From Gordonia shandongensis DSM 45094 (GTDB taxonomy: Bacteria > Actinomycetota > Actinomycetes > Mycobacteriales > Mycobacteriaceae): a DNA stretch of 64,000 nucleotides. The notes beneath the pieces were generated by a model, which was not told the DNA's origin, did no database searches, and saw nothing but the letters and a program-made list of their open reading frames with translations. Shown here one piece after another: positions 28,697 to 37,025 of this stretch. Position 1 is the stretch's first letter; every line of letters starts with the position of its first letter. The position numbers and the translations under genes are program-made. The stretch covers positions 124,001-188,000 of the forward strand of contig NZ_AUHE01000001.1 in assembly GCF_000423025.1 (NCBI RefSeq), written 5' to 3'.

Positions 28697-28776
28697 GTTG
28701 ATGCGGATCAGCGTTGGTGCGGGTGAGCGTTGATTCGGCTCAGTGTTGATTCGGCTCAGTGTTGATTCAGCTCAGC
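28697..28776 (-). repeat. Five 16-bp tandem repeats between AtuA-like and dehydrogenase genes
   Basis: Five consecutive 16-base units fill 80 bases. In order they are gttgatgcggatcagc, gttggtgcgggtgagc, gttgattcggctcagt twice, and gttgattcagctcagc. The array occupies most of the spacer and reaches into the stop codon of the AtuA-like gene. Copies 3 and 4 are identical, the flanking ones degenerate. Confidence 0.9.
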
Positions 28777-30484
28777 GGTCGAGGAAGCGGGCGGGGATCG
28801 CCACGACGCGGGAGCGGAGCCATTCGCCGAGGCCCTTCGCCTGCGGATCGAAGCGGACGTTCTCGGCCACACCCCGGCCGAGGACGCCCTCGATCACGAA
28901 GTTCACGGCCCGCAGGTTCGGCAGCGGGTACCGGTGCACCGTCAGCTCGGCGACCTCGGGAAGCAGTTCGCCCAGCCGCTCGACGCTGAGGGTTTCGTCC
29001 AGCCACGCGTACTCCTCGTCGCTGCGGACCCACAGGCCGATGTTCGCGCTGCCGCCCTTGTCACCGGACCGGGCGCCGGCCACGGCGCCGAGCGGGGCGT
29101 CGACCGTCGGCCCCCAGTCGGTGCCGGCCGCCGCGGCCGGCACGCTCTCGTCGACGATCGGATCGGTGCGCAACGGCGACGGCTCGATGGCGACGCTCAC
29201 TCCGTCGGGCTGATTGACGCGGTGCGGAACGAGTGACGCGTCCACGTATCCGGGCTCGAAGACACCGTACGGCGAGCCGTTCCCCGGCGGCGCCGTGAGC
29301 GTGAAACCCGGGTAGCTGGCCAGCGCCAGCTCCACGGCCGTACCGCTGAACTGGCGGCCCGCCTTCGCCGGGTCCGGGTCGCGCGCCACGCAACGCAGCA
29401 TGGCGCTCGCCTTCTCCTCGGTGTCGGCGTCGGGTCGGTCGAGACGCACGAGCTCCCACGACAGTTCAGCCGGCCGCTCGGGGAGCGCCGCCTCGAACTG
29501 GCGTCGGAACAACTCGGCCTTGGCCTCGATGTCCAAACCGGTGAGAACCACCTCGAACTCGTTGCGGATGCCGCCGAGATGGTTCAGCGACACCTTTAGA
29601 TCCTTCGGCGGCGCCTCACCGCGGACGCCCGAGATCCGCACCCGGTCGGGCCCCTCCTCGCTCAGCGAGACGGTGTCGAGTCGGGCCGTCGCATCCGGGT
29701 TGTAGTACCGCGGTCCGGCGACCTCGTAGAGCAGCTGCGCGGTCACGGTCCCGATGCGGACGGCACCGCCGGTGCCGTCGTGCTTGGTGATGACCGAACT
29801 GCCGTCGGCGTGCACCTCGGCGATGGGAAACCCGAGTCGGTCCATGTCGGGGATCTCGGTGAAGAACGAATAGTTGCCGCCCGTCGCCTGAGCGCTGCAC
29901 TCGATGACGTGACCGGCGGCGACGGCCCCCGCCAACTGGTCGAGATCGTCGTACCCCCAGCCGAACGCCGACGCCGCGGTCCCCACCACCAGCGAGGCGT
30001 CGGTGACGCGACCGGTCACCACGATGTCGGCACCGCGGTCGAGCGCGGTCTTGATGCCGAATCCGCCGAGGTAGGCATTGGCGGCGATCGGCGTGCCGAG
30101 GCCGAGTTCGTCGGCCCGGTCCACGATGTCGTCACCGTTGACGAACGCCACCTGGGTGGGGACGCCGAGCCGCTCCGCCAGTTCGCGGAGCGCGACGGCC
30201 AGACCGTGCGGGTTGAGTCCGCCGGCGTTGACGACCACGCGGACGTCCTTGTCGGCGATCAGCCCGAGGTTCTGCTCCATCTGCCGCAGGAATGTCTTCG
30301 CGTATCCGAGGTCGGGGTTCTTCATGCGGTCGCGACCGAGGATGAGCATGGTCAGCTCGGCCAGATAATCGCCGGTGATGACATCGAGGTCACCGCCTTC
30401 GAGCATCTCGCGGACCGCACCGAAGCGGTCGCCGTAGAAGCCGGAGACGTTGCCGATCCGGATGGGATTCGAGGTGTCGGACAT
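28772..30484 (-). CDS. AtuA-like (DUF1446) acyclic terpene utilization protein
   Basis: 570 residues. The N-terminal part has IGNVSGFYGDR, the VVVNAGGLNPHGLA segment and DIVVTGRVTDAS, characteristic of the AtuA/DUF1446 family. The C-terminal hundred residues (ARSGDKGGSANIGLW) form the second conserved domain. In Pseudomonas AtuA is needed for growth on citronellol and geraniol but its reaction is not established. The ATG at 30484 is chosen because GAGGAG lies five bases upstream. Here it heads the dehydrogenase/carboxylase genes, giving an Atu-like set without AtuB or AtuG homologues nearby. Confidence 0.85.
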   Translation of the reverse strand: MSDTSNPIRIGNVSGFYGDRFGAVREMLEGGDLDVITGDYLAELTMLILGRDRMKNPDLGYAKTFLRQMEQNLGLIADKDVRVVVNAGGLNPHGLAVALRELAERLGVPTQVAFVNGDDIVDRADELGLGTPIAANAYLGGFGIKTALDRGADIVVTGRVTDASLVVGTAASAFGWGYDDLDQLAGAVAAGHVIECSAQATGGNYSFFTEIPDMDRLGFPIAEVHADGSSVITKHDGTGGAVRIGTVTAQLLYEVAGPRYYNPDATARLDTVSLSEEGPDRVRISGVRGEAPPKDLKVSLNHLGGIRNEFEVVLTGLDIEAKAELFRRQFEAALPERPAELSWELVRLDRPDADTEEKASAMLRCVARDPDPAKAGRQFSGTAVELALASYPGFTLTAPPGNGSPYGVFEPGYVDASLVPHRVNQPDGVSVAIEPSPLRTDPIVDESVPAAAAGTDWGPTVDAPLGAVAGARSGDKGGSANIGLWVRSDEEYAWLDETLSVERLGELLPEVAELTVHRYPLPNLRAVNFVIEGVLGRGVAENVRFDPQAKGLGEWLRSRVVAIPARFLDR

Positions 30485-30535
30485 CCTCACTCCTCACTCG
30501 TGACTGGGTAGCTGAAGCCGTGGCGGTCTGGGTTC

Positions 30536-31321
30536 TCAGGTCTGGGCCGCGCGACCGGTTCCGGGCGGCCCGGCGAACGCCTGCGCGATCTGCACCCACT
30601 GCTGCGCGTCGTCGCCGATCACCTCGAGGTCGAGGTCGCCGGGCGCCCTGCGCTGGGTCACCAGCTCGCAGAAGTCGACGGCCGGCCCGCGCACCACGTC
30701 GGTGGCGTCCTCGGGTCCCCACGTCCACAGCACTCCCGACGGCGCCGTGATCTCGAAACGGAACTCCGCTTCGGGGGCGGTCAGCCCGTTGACCAGGTAC
30801 GCGAAGTCGCGCGTGCGCACACCGAGATGCACGACGTTCTTGATGCGATCGCCTTCGGGTCGCGTGAGACCCAGTGCGTCGGCCACGTCGAGTCCGTGCG
30901 CCCAGGTCTCCATCATTCGGGCCGTCGCCATCGACGCCGCCGACATCGGCGGCCCGAACCAGGTGAGCTTGGTCCCCGGCTCCACCGCGACCAGCGCCCC
31001 GCCGAGCCTCGCGCGGGTCCGTCGCCAGTCGGCGAGCAGATCGTCGGGGGATCGCGCCGCTTCGACCTCGGCGGCGGCGCCGACGAATCCGGTGGGGTCG
31101 GCCATCGCCTCGCGCAGAACGCCGGTGAATGCGTCGGCGTCGGTGATCGACAGCAGCGAGACGCGGTCGGTCCACAGCAGGTGCCCGATCTGGTGCGCGA
31201 TGGTCCAGCCCTCCGCCGGAGTGGGAGTGGACCAGGCCTCGGCGGGCAGGTTCGCGACCATGTCGTCCAGCGCGTCCGATTCGGCTGCGAGGGCGGAGAC
31301 CAGTTCGTCGACTATCGCCAT
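30536..31321 (-). CDS. TIGR03084 / mycothiol-dependent maleylpyruvate isomerase-like protein
   Basis: 261 residues. The N-terminal four-helix DinB-like bundle carries the metal-ligand pattern [14 protein letters not shown] and [14 protein letters not shown] (His residues of the MDMPI superfamily), followed by a C-terminal alpha/beta domain. Characterised relatives are mycothiol-dependent isomerases; the TIGR03084 branch has no assigned reaction. It is the first gene of the minus-strand operon, 51 bp before the AtuA-like start. The start ATG is chosen at the onset of family similarity. Confidence 0.85.
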   Translation of the reverse strand: MAIVDELVSALAAESDALDDMVANLPAEAWSTPTPAEGWTIAHQIGHLLWTDRVSLLSITDADAFTGVLREAMADPTGFVGAAAEVEAARSPDDLLADWRRTRARLGGALVAVEPGTKLTWFGPPMSAASMATARMMETWAHGLDVADALGLTRPEGDRIKNVVHLGVRTRDFAYLVNGLTAPEAEFRFEITAPSGVLWTWGPEDATDVVRGPAVDFCELVTQRRAPGDLDLEVIGDDAQQWVQIAQAFAGPPGTGRAAQT

Positions 31322-31350
31322 GGGATCAGCGTCACACACCCGCCAAAACA

Positions 31351-31368
31351 AATCAAGCGCGCATGATT
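31351..31368. promoter_or_regulatory. Near-perfect 18-bp palindrome, candidate TetR operator
   Basis: AATCAAGCGCGCATGATT matches its own reverse complement at 16 of 18 bases (one mismatched pair). It lies in the 177-bp gap between the divergent TIGR03084/AtuA operon and the hydratase/FadE operon, 30 bp from the first start codon. A single site could control both operons. It is related to but does not match the KstR2 consensus. Confidence 0.6.
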
Positions 31369-31498
31369 GTTTCCAGCGTTCGGCGACGCCGCACCGCGAG
31401 ACCCGGGTGAGATCGAGACGGCTCTGCCACAGTGGAGTTCGGTGCCACAGTGCATTCGGTCCGATCCGCGCACCGCGTCCCCGAGAGGAAGCCCGTCC

Positions 31499-32275
31499 AT
31501 GTCCGACCCCCTGCTCGTCACGACCTCCGGCGCCGTCCAGACCTGGACGCTCAACCAGCCCGAGACCGGGAACGCGATCACCGACGTCGCCTTCGTCCGC
31601 GCCCTGGAATCCGCGGTCGACACCGTCGGCGACGACCTCGACGTGCGAGCGATCATCCTCACCGGCGCCGGCCGGATCTTCTCGTCCGGCGGCAACGTCA
31701 AGGAGATGGCCGACGAGCGCGGGATGTTCGGCGTCGACGCCCGCGCGCAACGCCGGGCCTACGGATCCGGCATCCAGCGGGTGCCGCGAGCGCTGGCCCG
31801 CCTGGAGGTGCCGATCATCGCCGCCGTCAACGGCGCCGCCGTCGGTGCGGGATGCGATCTGGCGCTCATGTGCGACATCCGCATCGCCTCCGAGAAGGCG
31901 TCGTTCGCCGAGAGCTTCGTCCAACTCGGGCTCATCCCCGGCGACGGCGGCACCTGGTTCCTGCCGCGGGCCGTCGGCTACGAGCGGGCCGCCGAGATGA
32001 CCTTCACCGGCGACCGCATCGACGCCGCCACCGCCCACGAGTGGGGCATGGTCAGCCGCGTGGTGCCCCACGACGACCTGATCCGGACCGCGAACGACCT
32101 CGCCGACCGGATCGCCCGCAACCCCGCCGAGTCGCTGCGCATGGCCAAACGACTGCTTCAGGAGTCGCGGACCTCGCCCCTGGAGACCGTCCTCGGCATG
32201 GCCGCCGCGATGCAGCCCCTCGCCCACCGCGACCCCGAACATCAGCAGCGCCTCGACCGCTGGCGGACACGGTGA
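31499..32275 (+). CDS. Enoyl-CoA hydratase
   Basis: 258 residues with gagaggaag before the ATG. Crotonase landmarks are [25 protein letters not shown] and the catalytic [14 protein letters not shown]. It hydrates trans-2-enoyl-CoA. It is the first gene of a plus-strand operon: the dehydrogenase start overlaps its stop (GTGA). Substrate unknown. Confidence 0.9.
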   Translation: MSDPLLVTTSGAVQTWTLNQPETGNAITDVAFVRALESAVDTVGDDLDVRAIILTGAGRIFSSGGNVKEMADERGMFGVDARAQRRAYGSGIQRVPRALARLEVPIIAAVNGAAVGAGCDLALMCDIRIASEKASFAESFVQLGLIPGDGGTWFLPRAVGYERAAEMTFTGDRIDAATAHEWGMVSRVVPHDDLIRTANDLADRIARNPAESLRMAKRLLQESRTSPLETVLGMAAAMQPLAHRDPEHQQRLDRWRTR

Positions 32276-33411
32276 TCCGCCTGGTCCCGCCGGCCGGCGA
32301 CGACTCCGACCACGCGTCGCTGCGCGCCGAGGTCCGGTCCTTTCTCGCCTCCGTCGCCGACCGACTCCCGGCACCGGGGTCGCCCACGGCGGTCGACGCG
32401 TGGCTCACCGGGTGGGATGAGGACTTCACCCGCGCTCTCGCCGAGCGCGGCTGGATCGGGATGACCGTTCCCGTCGAGTACGGCGGCCACGGTCGGAGCT
32501 TCGAGGAGCGGTTCGTCGTCACCGAGGAGCTCCTCGCCGTCGGGGCGCCGGTCGCCGCGCACTGGATCGCCGACCGCCAGATCGTGCCGTCGCTGCTCAA
32601 GTACGGCACCGATGCCCAGTGTCGCGGATTCCTGCCGGGCATCGTCGCCGGGGAGGTCTACTTCGCCATCGGGATGAGCGAACCGGAGTCGGGTTCCGAT
32701 CTGGCGAGCGTGCGCACGCGTGCGACCCGCGTCGACGGCGGGTGGCGACTGAACGGAACCAAGGTGTGGACGTCGGGTGCGCACCGGGCCCACGCGTTCA
32801 TCGCGTTGGCCCGCACCGCGCCGGTGGATCCGGAGCGCAGGCACGACGGCCTGAGCCAGTTCATCGTCGATCTGCGGGCACCGGGGGTGCGGGTCTCGCC
32901 GATCGTCTCGATGAACGGTGCGCATCACTTCAACGAGGTGTTCCTCGACGACGTCCTCGTGCCCGACGACATGGTGTTCGGTGAGATCGGCCGTGGCTGG
33001 ACGCAGGTGACGTCGGAGTTGAGTTTCGAACGCAGCGGGCCGGAAAGATTCCTGTCGACCTTCGGCGTCCTCGCCGCGAACGTCGAGTCGGGTGCGGATG
33101 CGGCGTCGACCGGTGCGTTGGTGGCCCGGACGGCGGCCCTGCACCAGATGTCGACCGCGGTCGCCGGCGCCCTTCAGCGCGGCGAGCCCGCCGATGTCCC
33201 CGCCGCCGTCGTCAAGGTGCTCGGCACCGAGTTGGAGGGCGACGTGGCCGAGGCCGCCGCCCTGCACGGCGACCCGACCGGTCCGTTCGGCGGCGTCCCG
33301 CTTCCGGCGGCGGTGACGGCCGCCCTCGATCAGCGCCCCGGTTTCACTCTTCGCGGCGGCACGACCGAGGTGTTGCGCGGCGTGATCGCCCGCGGACTGG
33401 GGGCCCGATGA
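32272..33411 (+). CDS. Acyl-CoA dehydrogenase, FadE-type, large partner of a pair
   Basis: 379 residues started at the GTG overlapping the hydratase stop. It keeps [14 protein letters not shown] (FAD loop), [15 protein letters not shown] and a C-terminal [13 protein letters not shown]. It is followed by a second, more divergent dehydrogenase starting in ATGA overlap. Actinobacterial steroid and lipid pathways use such adjacent genes to form heteromeric FadE enzymes with one catalytic chain per pair. This chain carries the recognisable FAD site. Confidence 0.87.
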   Translation: MIRLVPPAGDDSDHASLRAEVRSFLASVADRLPAPGSPTAVDAWLTGWDEDFTRALAERGWIGMTVPVEYGGHGRSFEERFVVTEELLAVGAPVAAHWIADRQIVPSLLKYGTDAQCRGFLPGIVAGEVYFAIGMSEPESGSDLASVRTRATRVDGGWRLNGTKVWTSGAHRAHAFIALARTAPVDPERRHDGLSQFIVDLRAPGVRVSPIVSMNGAHHFNEVFLDDVLVPDDMVFGEIGRGWTQVTSELSFERSGPERFLSTFGVLAANVESGADAASTGALVARTAALHQMSTAVAGALQRGEPADVPAAVVKVLGTELEGDVAEAAALHGDPTGPFGGVPLPAAVTAALDQRPGFTLRGGTTEVLRGVIARGLGAR

Positions 33412-34427
33412 ACGCGATGATCCCGGGCGCCGATCCCGCACTGGCGGAAGTGGCGACCGCCGTGTTCGGTGCGCAGCCCGCCGACGCCCCGTGTCGCGCC
33501 GGCGCATTCGACGACGCGCTGTGGACGCGACTGACCGGGCTCGGGGTCGGCGACCTGATCGGCGAGGAGGGCGGTACGTGGTTCGACGCCGCCGAGATCC
33601 TCTCGCGGGCCGCGACCGAGGGCGTCCGCGCGCCGATCGCCGAACACGCGTTGATCGCCCGGACGCTGATCGCCGAGCCTGCCGATGCGCGGTTGCGGAC
33701 CGTCGCGTTCGCCGACGCGGACGGCGTGGCGCGCGGTGTCCCGTGGGGACGCGATGCGGAGCGGATCGTGGTCGTGTGGCCCGCCGGAGACGGACATCTC
33801 GTGGCCGATGCGGATGCGTCCCGGTACCGGATCGTCGAGCGCACCGCGAATGTGCTCGGCGAGCCCCGGGACACCGTCGCCTTCGACGTGTCGGCGAGTC
33901 GGGCGGCGGGTCTCGACGCGGTTGGTCTCGACGCGGCGGGGTTGGAGCGGGCGCGGTCGGCGGCGGCGTTGACGCGGGCGGTGCAGACCTGTGCGGCGCT
34001 CGATGCGGCGTTGGCCCTTTCGGTGGAGCATGCCGGCGCGCGGACTCAGTTCGGTCGGCCGCTCGCCCGTTTCCAGGCGGTGCAGCATCTGCTCGCCGAC
34101 ATCGCGGCGCATTGCGCCCTGGCCCGTTCGGCGACCGAGGCCGCGCTGGCCGAGGCGGTCCGCACCGACTGGGGTTCGGAGCGTCTGCCTCTTCTGGTCG
34201 CCGTCGCCCGATCGTGCGTCGGCCATTCGGCGTCGAGCGTCGTGCGCGGGGCGCATCAGGTGCACGGCGCCATCGGCACCACGCGGGAGCATTCTCTGCA
34301 TCGGTTCACGCGCGCCGCCCTGGTGTGGCGCGGCGAGTACGGGTCGGTGGCGCACTGGGATCGAGTGGTCGGCGATGCGGCGGCTGCGGCCGGCCCGGAC
34401 GGTCTCTGGCATCTGGTCGTCGGCTGA
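33408..34427 (+). CDS. Acyl-CoA dehydrogenase-like protein, divergent partner of a pair
   Basis: 339 residues. The N-terminal and middle domains are reduced and lack the usual EPxxGSD loop. The C-terminal helical domain is recognisable (FGRPLARFQAVQHLLADIAA, GAHQVHGAIGTTREHSLHRFTR). Such truncated partners are typical of heteromeric FadE pairs, where they complete the FAD/substrate pocket of the other chain. It should not be active alone (inference). Confidence 0.82.
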   Translation: MNAMIPGADPALAEVATAVFGAQPADAPCRAGAFDDALWTRLTGLGVGDLIGEEGGTWFDAAEILSRAATEGVRAPIAEHALIARTLIAEPADARLRTVAFADADGVARGVPWGRDAERIVVVWPAGDGHLVADADASRYRIVERTANVLGEPRDTVAFDVSASRAAGLDAVGLDAAGLERARSAAALTRAVQTCAALDAALALSVEHAGARTQFGRPLARFQAVQHLLADIAAHCALARSATEAALAEAVRTDWGSERLPLLVAVARSCVGHSASSVVRGAHQVHGAIGTTREHSLHRFTRAALVWRGEYGSVAHWDRVVGDAAAAAGPDGLWHLVVG

Positions 34428-34469
34428 CGGTTTCGCGGTTCGACGCTGCTGCTGGTAGGACGTGTAGCC

Positions 34470-35351
34470 ATGACGTTCAGCACCTCGGTTGAGGCCACCG
34501 ACCCGTTCACGCTCTTCGCGATCGGCCGCGGACCCGACGGTGCGGATCCGGAGATGACGCAGCGGCTCGGGGCGCGGCTCACCGATCATCGGGGCGTCAT
34601 CGAGGTGCCCGCCCTCACCGTCCTCTTCGATGACATCGGTGGGCTGCCCTTCTTCTTCGCCGACACCGGCGCATCGTCGATGCAGTCGCGCCTGTCGATG
34701 TCGATGCTCCATCGGCCGGCCGTCGACGAGGTGTTGTCGGCGCGGGCCGACCTGCGCATGATGGATCCGGCGTACGGGACGACGTCGGTGACGATCACCG
34801 GCGAGCGGGGGCGAACCCTGTGTGTCGGCACCGCGCGCAACGTTCGGGTGGGCCGTGCGGTGACGGACGGCGATCTCGAGATCCCGCTGCCGGAGGCCGT
34901 CGACGGTGGACTCGTCCTGCCTCGCCCCGACTCATCGTTGTCGGGCGGGGAGGTCGTCACCGGGATCATGCGGGGTGAGCTGCCGATCGGTCCGATCGCC
35001 GAGGCGCTCGGCGCGTCGATCGTCCGCGTCGACGACTCCCTGTCGATGACGTATGCGACGGCGCCGTGGATGGCGAACATCATGGGCACGATGCACGGCG
35101 GCGTGATCGCGGCGATGCTCGCCCAGAGCTGTTCGCTCGCGGCGCAGCAGCAGGTGCGCGCCGGCGGCGACTATCAGGTCATCGACTTCACGTGCGAGTT
35201 CCTCCGCTCCCCCGCGGTCGACGGTCGCTCCGTCCGCGTCGAGGCGGCGCCGGTGAAACTCGGCCGCCGGCTGTCGATCGTCGACGCCCGCATGTACGAC
35301 GGCGACCAGCTGCTCGGCCGCGCCACCGCGGACGCCCGCTTCGACCTCTGA
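34470..35351 (+). CDS. Double-hotdog PaaI-type thioesterase
   Basis: 293 residues. The C-terminal half contains the hotdog helix motif IMGTMHGGVIAAMLAQS, and the N-terminal half looks like a second, degenerate hotdog (LPFFFADTGASSMQSRLSM). Such proteins hydrolyse acyl-CoA thioesters. It follows the FadE pair by 42 bp and probably releases a product or rescues trapped CoA. A hairpin terminator follows. Confidence 0.8.
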   Translation: MTFSTSVEATDPFTLFAIGRGPDGADPEMTQRLGARLTDHRGVIEVPALTVLFDDIGGLPFFFADTGASSMQSRLSMSMLHRPAVDEVLSARADLRMMDPAYGTTSVTITGERGRTLCVGTARNVRVGRAVTDGDLEIPLPEAVDGGLVLPRPDSSLSGGEVVTGIMRGELPIGPIAEALGASIVRVDDSLSMTYATAPWMANIMGTMHGGVIAAMLAQSCSLAAQQQVRAGGDYQVIDFTCEFLRSPAVDGRSVRVEAAPVKLGRRLSIVDARMYDGDQLLGRATADARFDL

Positions 35352-35385
35352 CCGACCTCCCGAAACGAACGTCCCCGACACGGGC

Positions 35386-35410
35386 CGCCGCGGACGATAT
35401 GTCCGCGGCG
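35386..35410. terminator. Hairpin between convergent thioesterase and hydrolase genes
   Basis: A perfect 10-bp stem CGCCGCGGAC / GTCCGCGGCG with a five-base loop lies in the 79-bp gap between the two gene ends. It can serve both strands. No U-tract. Confidence 0.75.
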
Positions 35411-35430
35411 ACTGCTCAGGGGGACGATCA

Positions 35431-36291
35431 TCAGCCGAACCGGGCTCTGATCGCCGTCGCGACCATGCCGGGAGCATCCTCGGTGACGCAGTGACCGGCA
35501 TCGCGCACCTCGGTCATCGTCACGTCGGCGAACGTCTCGGCGATCCGCGGTAGACAATCCGCGGGACGGAAGACCCTGTCTCTCATCCCCCACGCCGCCA
35601 CCGCGGGGACATGGCCCAGACGGTGCGGAACCTCTCGAGCCAGGTCCGAGAGAAATGGCCGGGCCTTGCGGATCTGCTGCGGCATCACGGCCAATGCGAC
35701 GCGCGCTTCGGCGTTCGGCTGCACGGCGCGGTAGTGGTCGGCCTCGCTCTCCGTGATGGTGCCGCGCAGGCCCGGCAGCAGCACCCTCTCGATGAGCAGA
35801 TTGCGGTCGACTATCGCCTTCTGCATCGGGCCCGTGCTCATCGCCGCACTGAAAACGCGGTTCGCCAAGGCCTCCACCGGCCAGAAGATCGTGTTCATCG
35901 CGACGACGCCGCGGACTCGGTCAGCACGTCGCACCGCAGCCCCGAGCCCGATCGGACCGCCCCAGTCGTGGCCCGCGACGATGATGTCATCGAGATCCAG
36001 GTGGTCGATGAGTTCCCCGGCCACTCCGGACAGAGCGGAGATCTCGTACGTGAAGCCGTCTGGCCGGTCCGACAATCCGAATCCGGGATTGTCGATCGCG
36101 ATGCACCGAAAGGACCGGGCGAGATCCGTGACCACGTGCCGGTACAGAAAGCTCCACGTCGGCGCACCGTGGCAGAGGATGATCACCGGGCCTTCACCTT
36201 CGTCGATGTAGTGCACCCGACCGACCGATGAGTCGAACCATCGCGACGTGAACGGATAGACATCGACGTCGGGCACGAATTCGATGTGCAT
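35431..36291 (-). CDS. Haloalkane dehalogenase-like alpha/beta hydrolase
   Basis: 286 residues from the ATG preceded by gggag. The catalytic triad is legible: nucleophile Asp109 in GHDWGG with Trp110 beside it, Asp238 in GMRD, and His267 in AGHCVTED. An Asp nucleophile marks the dehalogenase/epoxide-hydrolase branch. The HGxPTWSFLYR motif has Ala43 where dehalogenases carry the Asn or Glu near the halide site, so dehalogenase activity is doubtful. It is divergent from a TetR gene across a strong palindrome. Epoxide or ester hydrolysis is possible. Confidence 0.82.
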   Translation of the reverse strand: MHIEFVPDVDVYPFTSRWFDSSVGRVHYIDEGEGPVIILCHGAPTWSFLYRHVVTDLARSFRCIAIDNPGFGLSDRPDGFTYEISALSGVAGELIDHLDLDDIIVAGHDWGGPIGLGAAVRRADRVRGVVAMNTIFWPVEALANRVFSAAMSTGPMQKAIVDRNLLIERVLLPGLRGTITESEADHYRAVQPNAEARVALAVMPQQIRKARPFLSDLAREVPHRLGHVPAVAAWGMRDRVFRPADCLPRIAETFADVTMTEVRDAGHCVTEDAPGMVATAIRARFG

Positions 36292-36323
36292 GGGCACTCC
36301 CTCGGTGGATGGGAACACCTCCA

Positions 36324-36339
36324 CTCTACACCTGTAGAG
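36324..36339. promoter_or_regulatory. Perfect palindrome CTCTACA-CC-TGTAGAG, TetR operator candidate
   Basis: Two 7-bp arms separated by CC form a perfect inverted repeat in the 74-bp gap between divergent hydrolase and TetR genes. It overlaps where the -35 of the TetR gene should be. TAGACT at 36354-36359 is six bases from the TetR ATG and may be its -10. Confidence 0.7.
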
Positions 36340-36365
36340 GTAGATTGCATCCGTAGACTCACACC

Positions 36366-37025
36366 ATGCCCACGCCGCCAGGCTCGGACAGGCGAGAACT
36401 CATCGCCGAAGCCGGGATCCGGATCATCGCCCGCGAAGGAGTGCGCGCACTGACCCACAGGTCGGTCGATCGAACCGCCGGAATCCCGCCGGGGTCGACG
36501 TCCTACCACGCACGCACGCGAGAGGCCCTGCTCACGTTGATCGTCGACACGCTGTCGGCACGCACCGTCGACGAGACCGCGTCCACGGCCGCGCTCATCG
36601 ACCAGATCGTCGACGACACCGGTGAGATCGGCACCGTCGACCTCGCTCGCATCCTCGCCTCACTGATCGATTCGCTGACCGCACGTGCCGACGACATGCG
36701 GGCGCGGTACTCCCTCATTCTGGAATTGGATGGGCACCCCGGCCTGAAGCAGGCATTGACCACGGGATCCACCGTGAACACCGCTGCCCGTCGCGTGATC
36801 GCTCCCGCCCTGACCCAGGCGGGCATCGACGCCACCGACGCGGCGATCGACTCCGTCATCACCCTCACCGAGTCGCTCATCTTCCACCGGGTCGCCATCG
36901 ATCCCGCGTCCCCGGTCCAGCCGATCCTCGCTGCATTCCTGACGGGTCTCGGCCGAACCGGCCCGGTACGCGTCAGAGCACCGTCAACGGAAGCGGTCGC
37001 GACGGCCCGCGATCGGCGAAGGTGA
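36366..37025 (+). CDS. TetR-family regulator of the dehalogenase-like gene
   Basis: 219 residues. The helix-turn-helix is in the N-terminal 50 residues (GVRALTHRSVDRTAGIPPGSTSYHARTR); the rest is helical. No Shine-Dalgarno is visible and a TAGACT hexamer is six bases before the ATG, so the mRNA is likely leaderless. It probably represses itself and the divergent hydrolase through the palindrome at 36324. Its last 53 bases overlap the end of the convergent gene of the CYP51 operon. Confidence 0.85.
   Translation: MPTPPGSDRRELIAEAGIRIIAREGVRALTHRSVDRTAGIPPGSTSYHARTREALLTLIVDTLSARTVDETASTAALIDQIVDDTGEIGTVDLARILASLIDSLTARADDMRARYSLILELDGHPGLKQALTTGSTVNTAARRVIAPALTQAGIDATDAAIDSVITLTESLIFHRVAIDPASPVQPILAAFLTGLGRTGPVRVRAPSTEAVATARDRRR

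Noticed and set aside
31351-31368. KstR2 binding site
   Set aside because: It has one CAAG half-site but lacks the CTTG partner at the right spacing.
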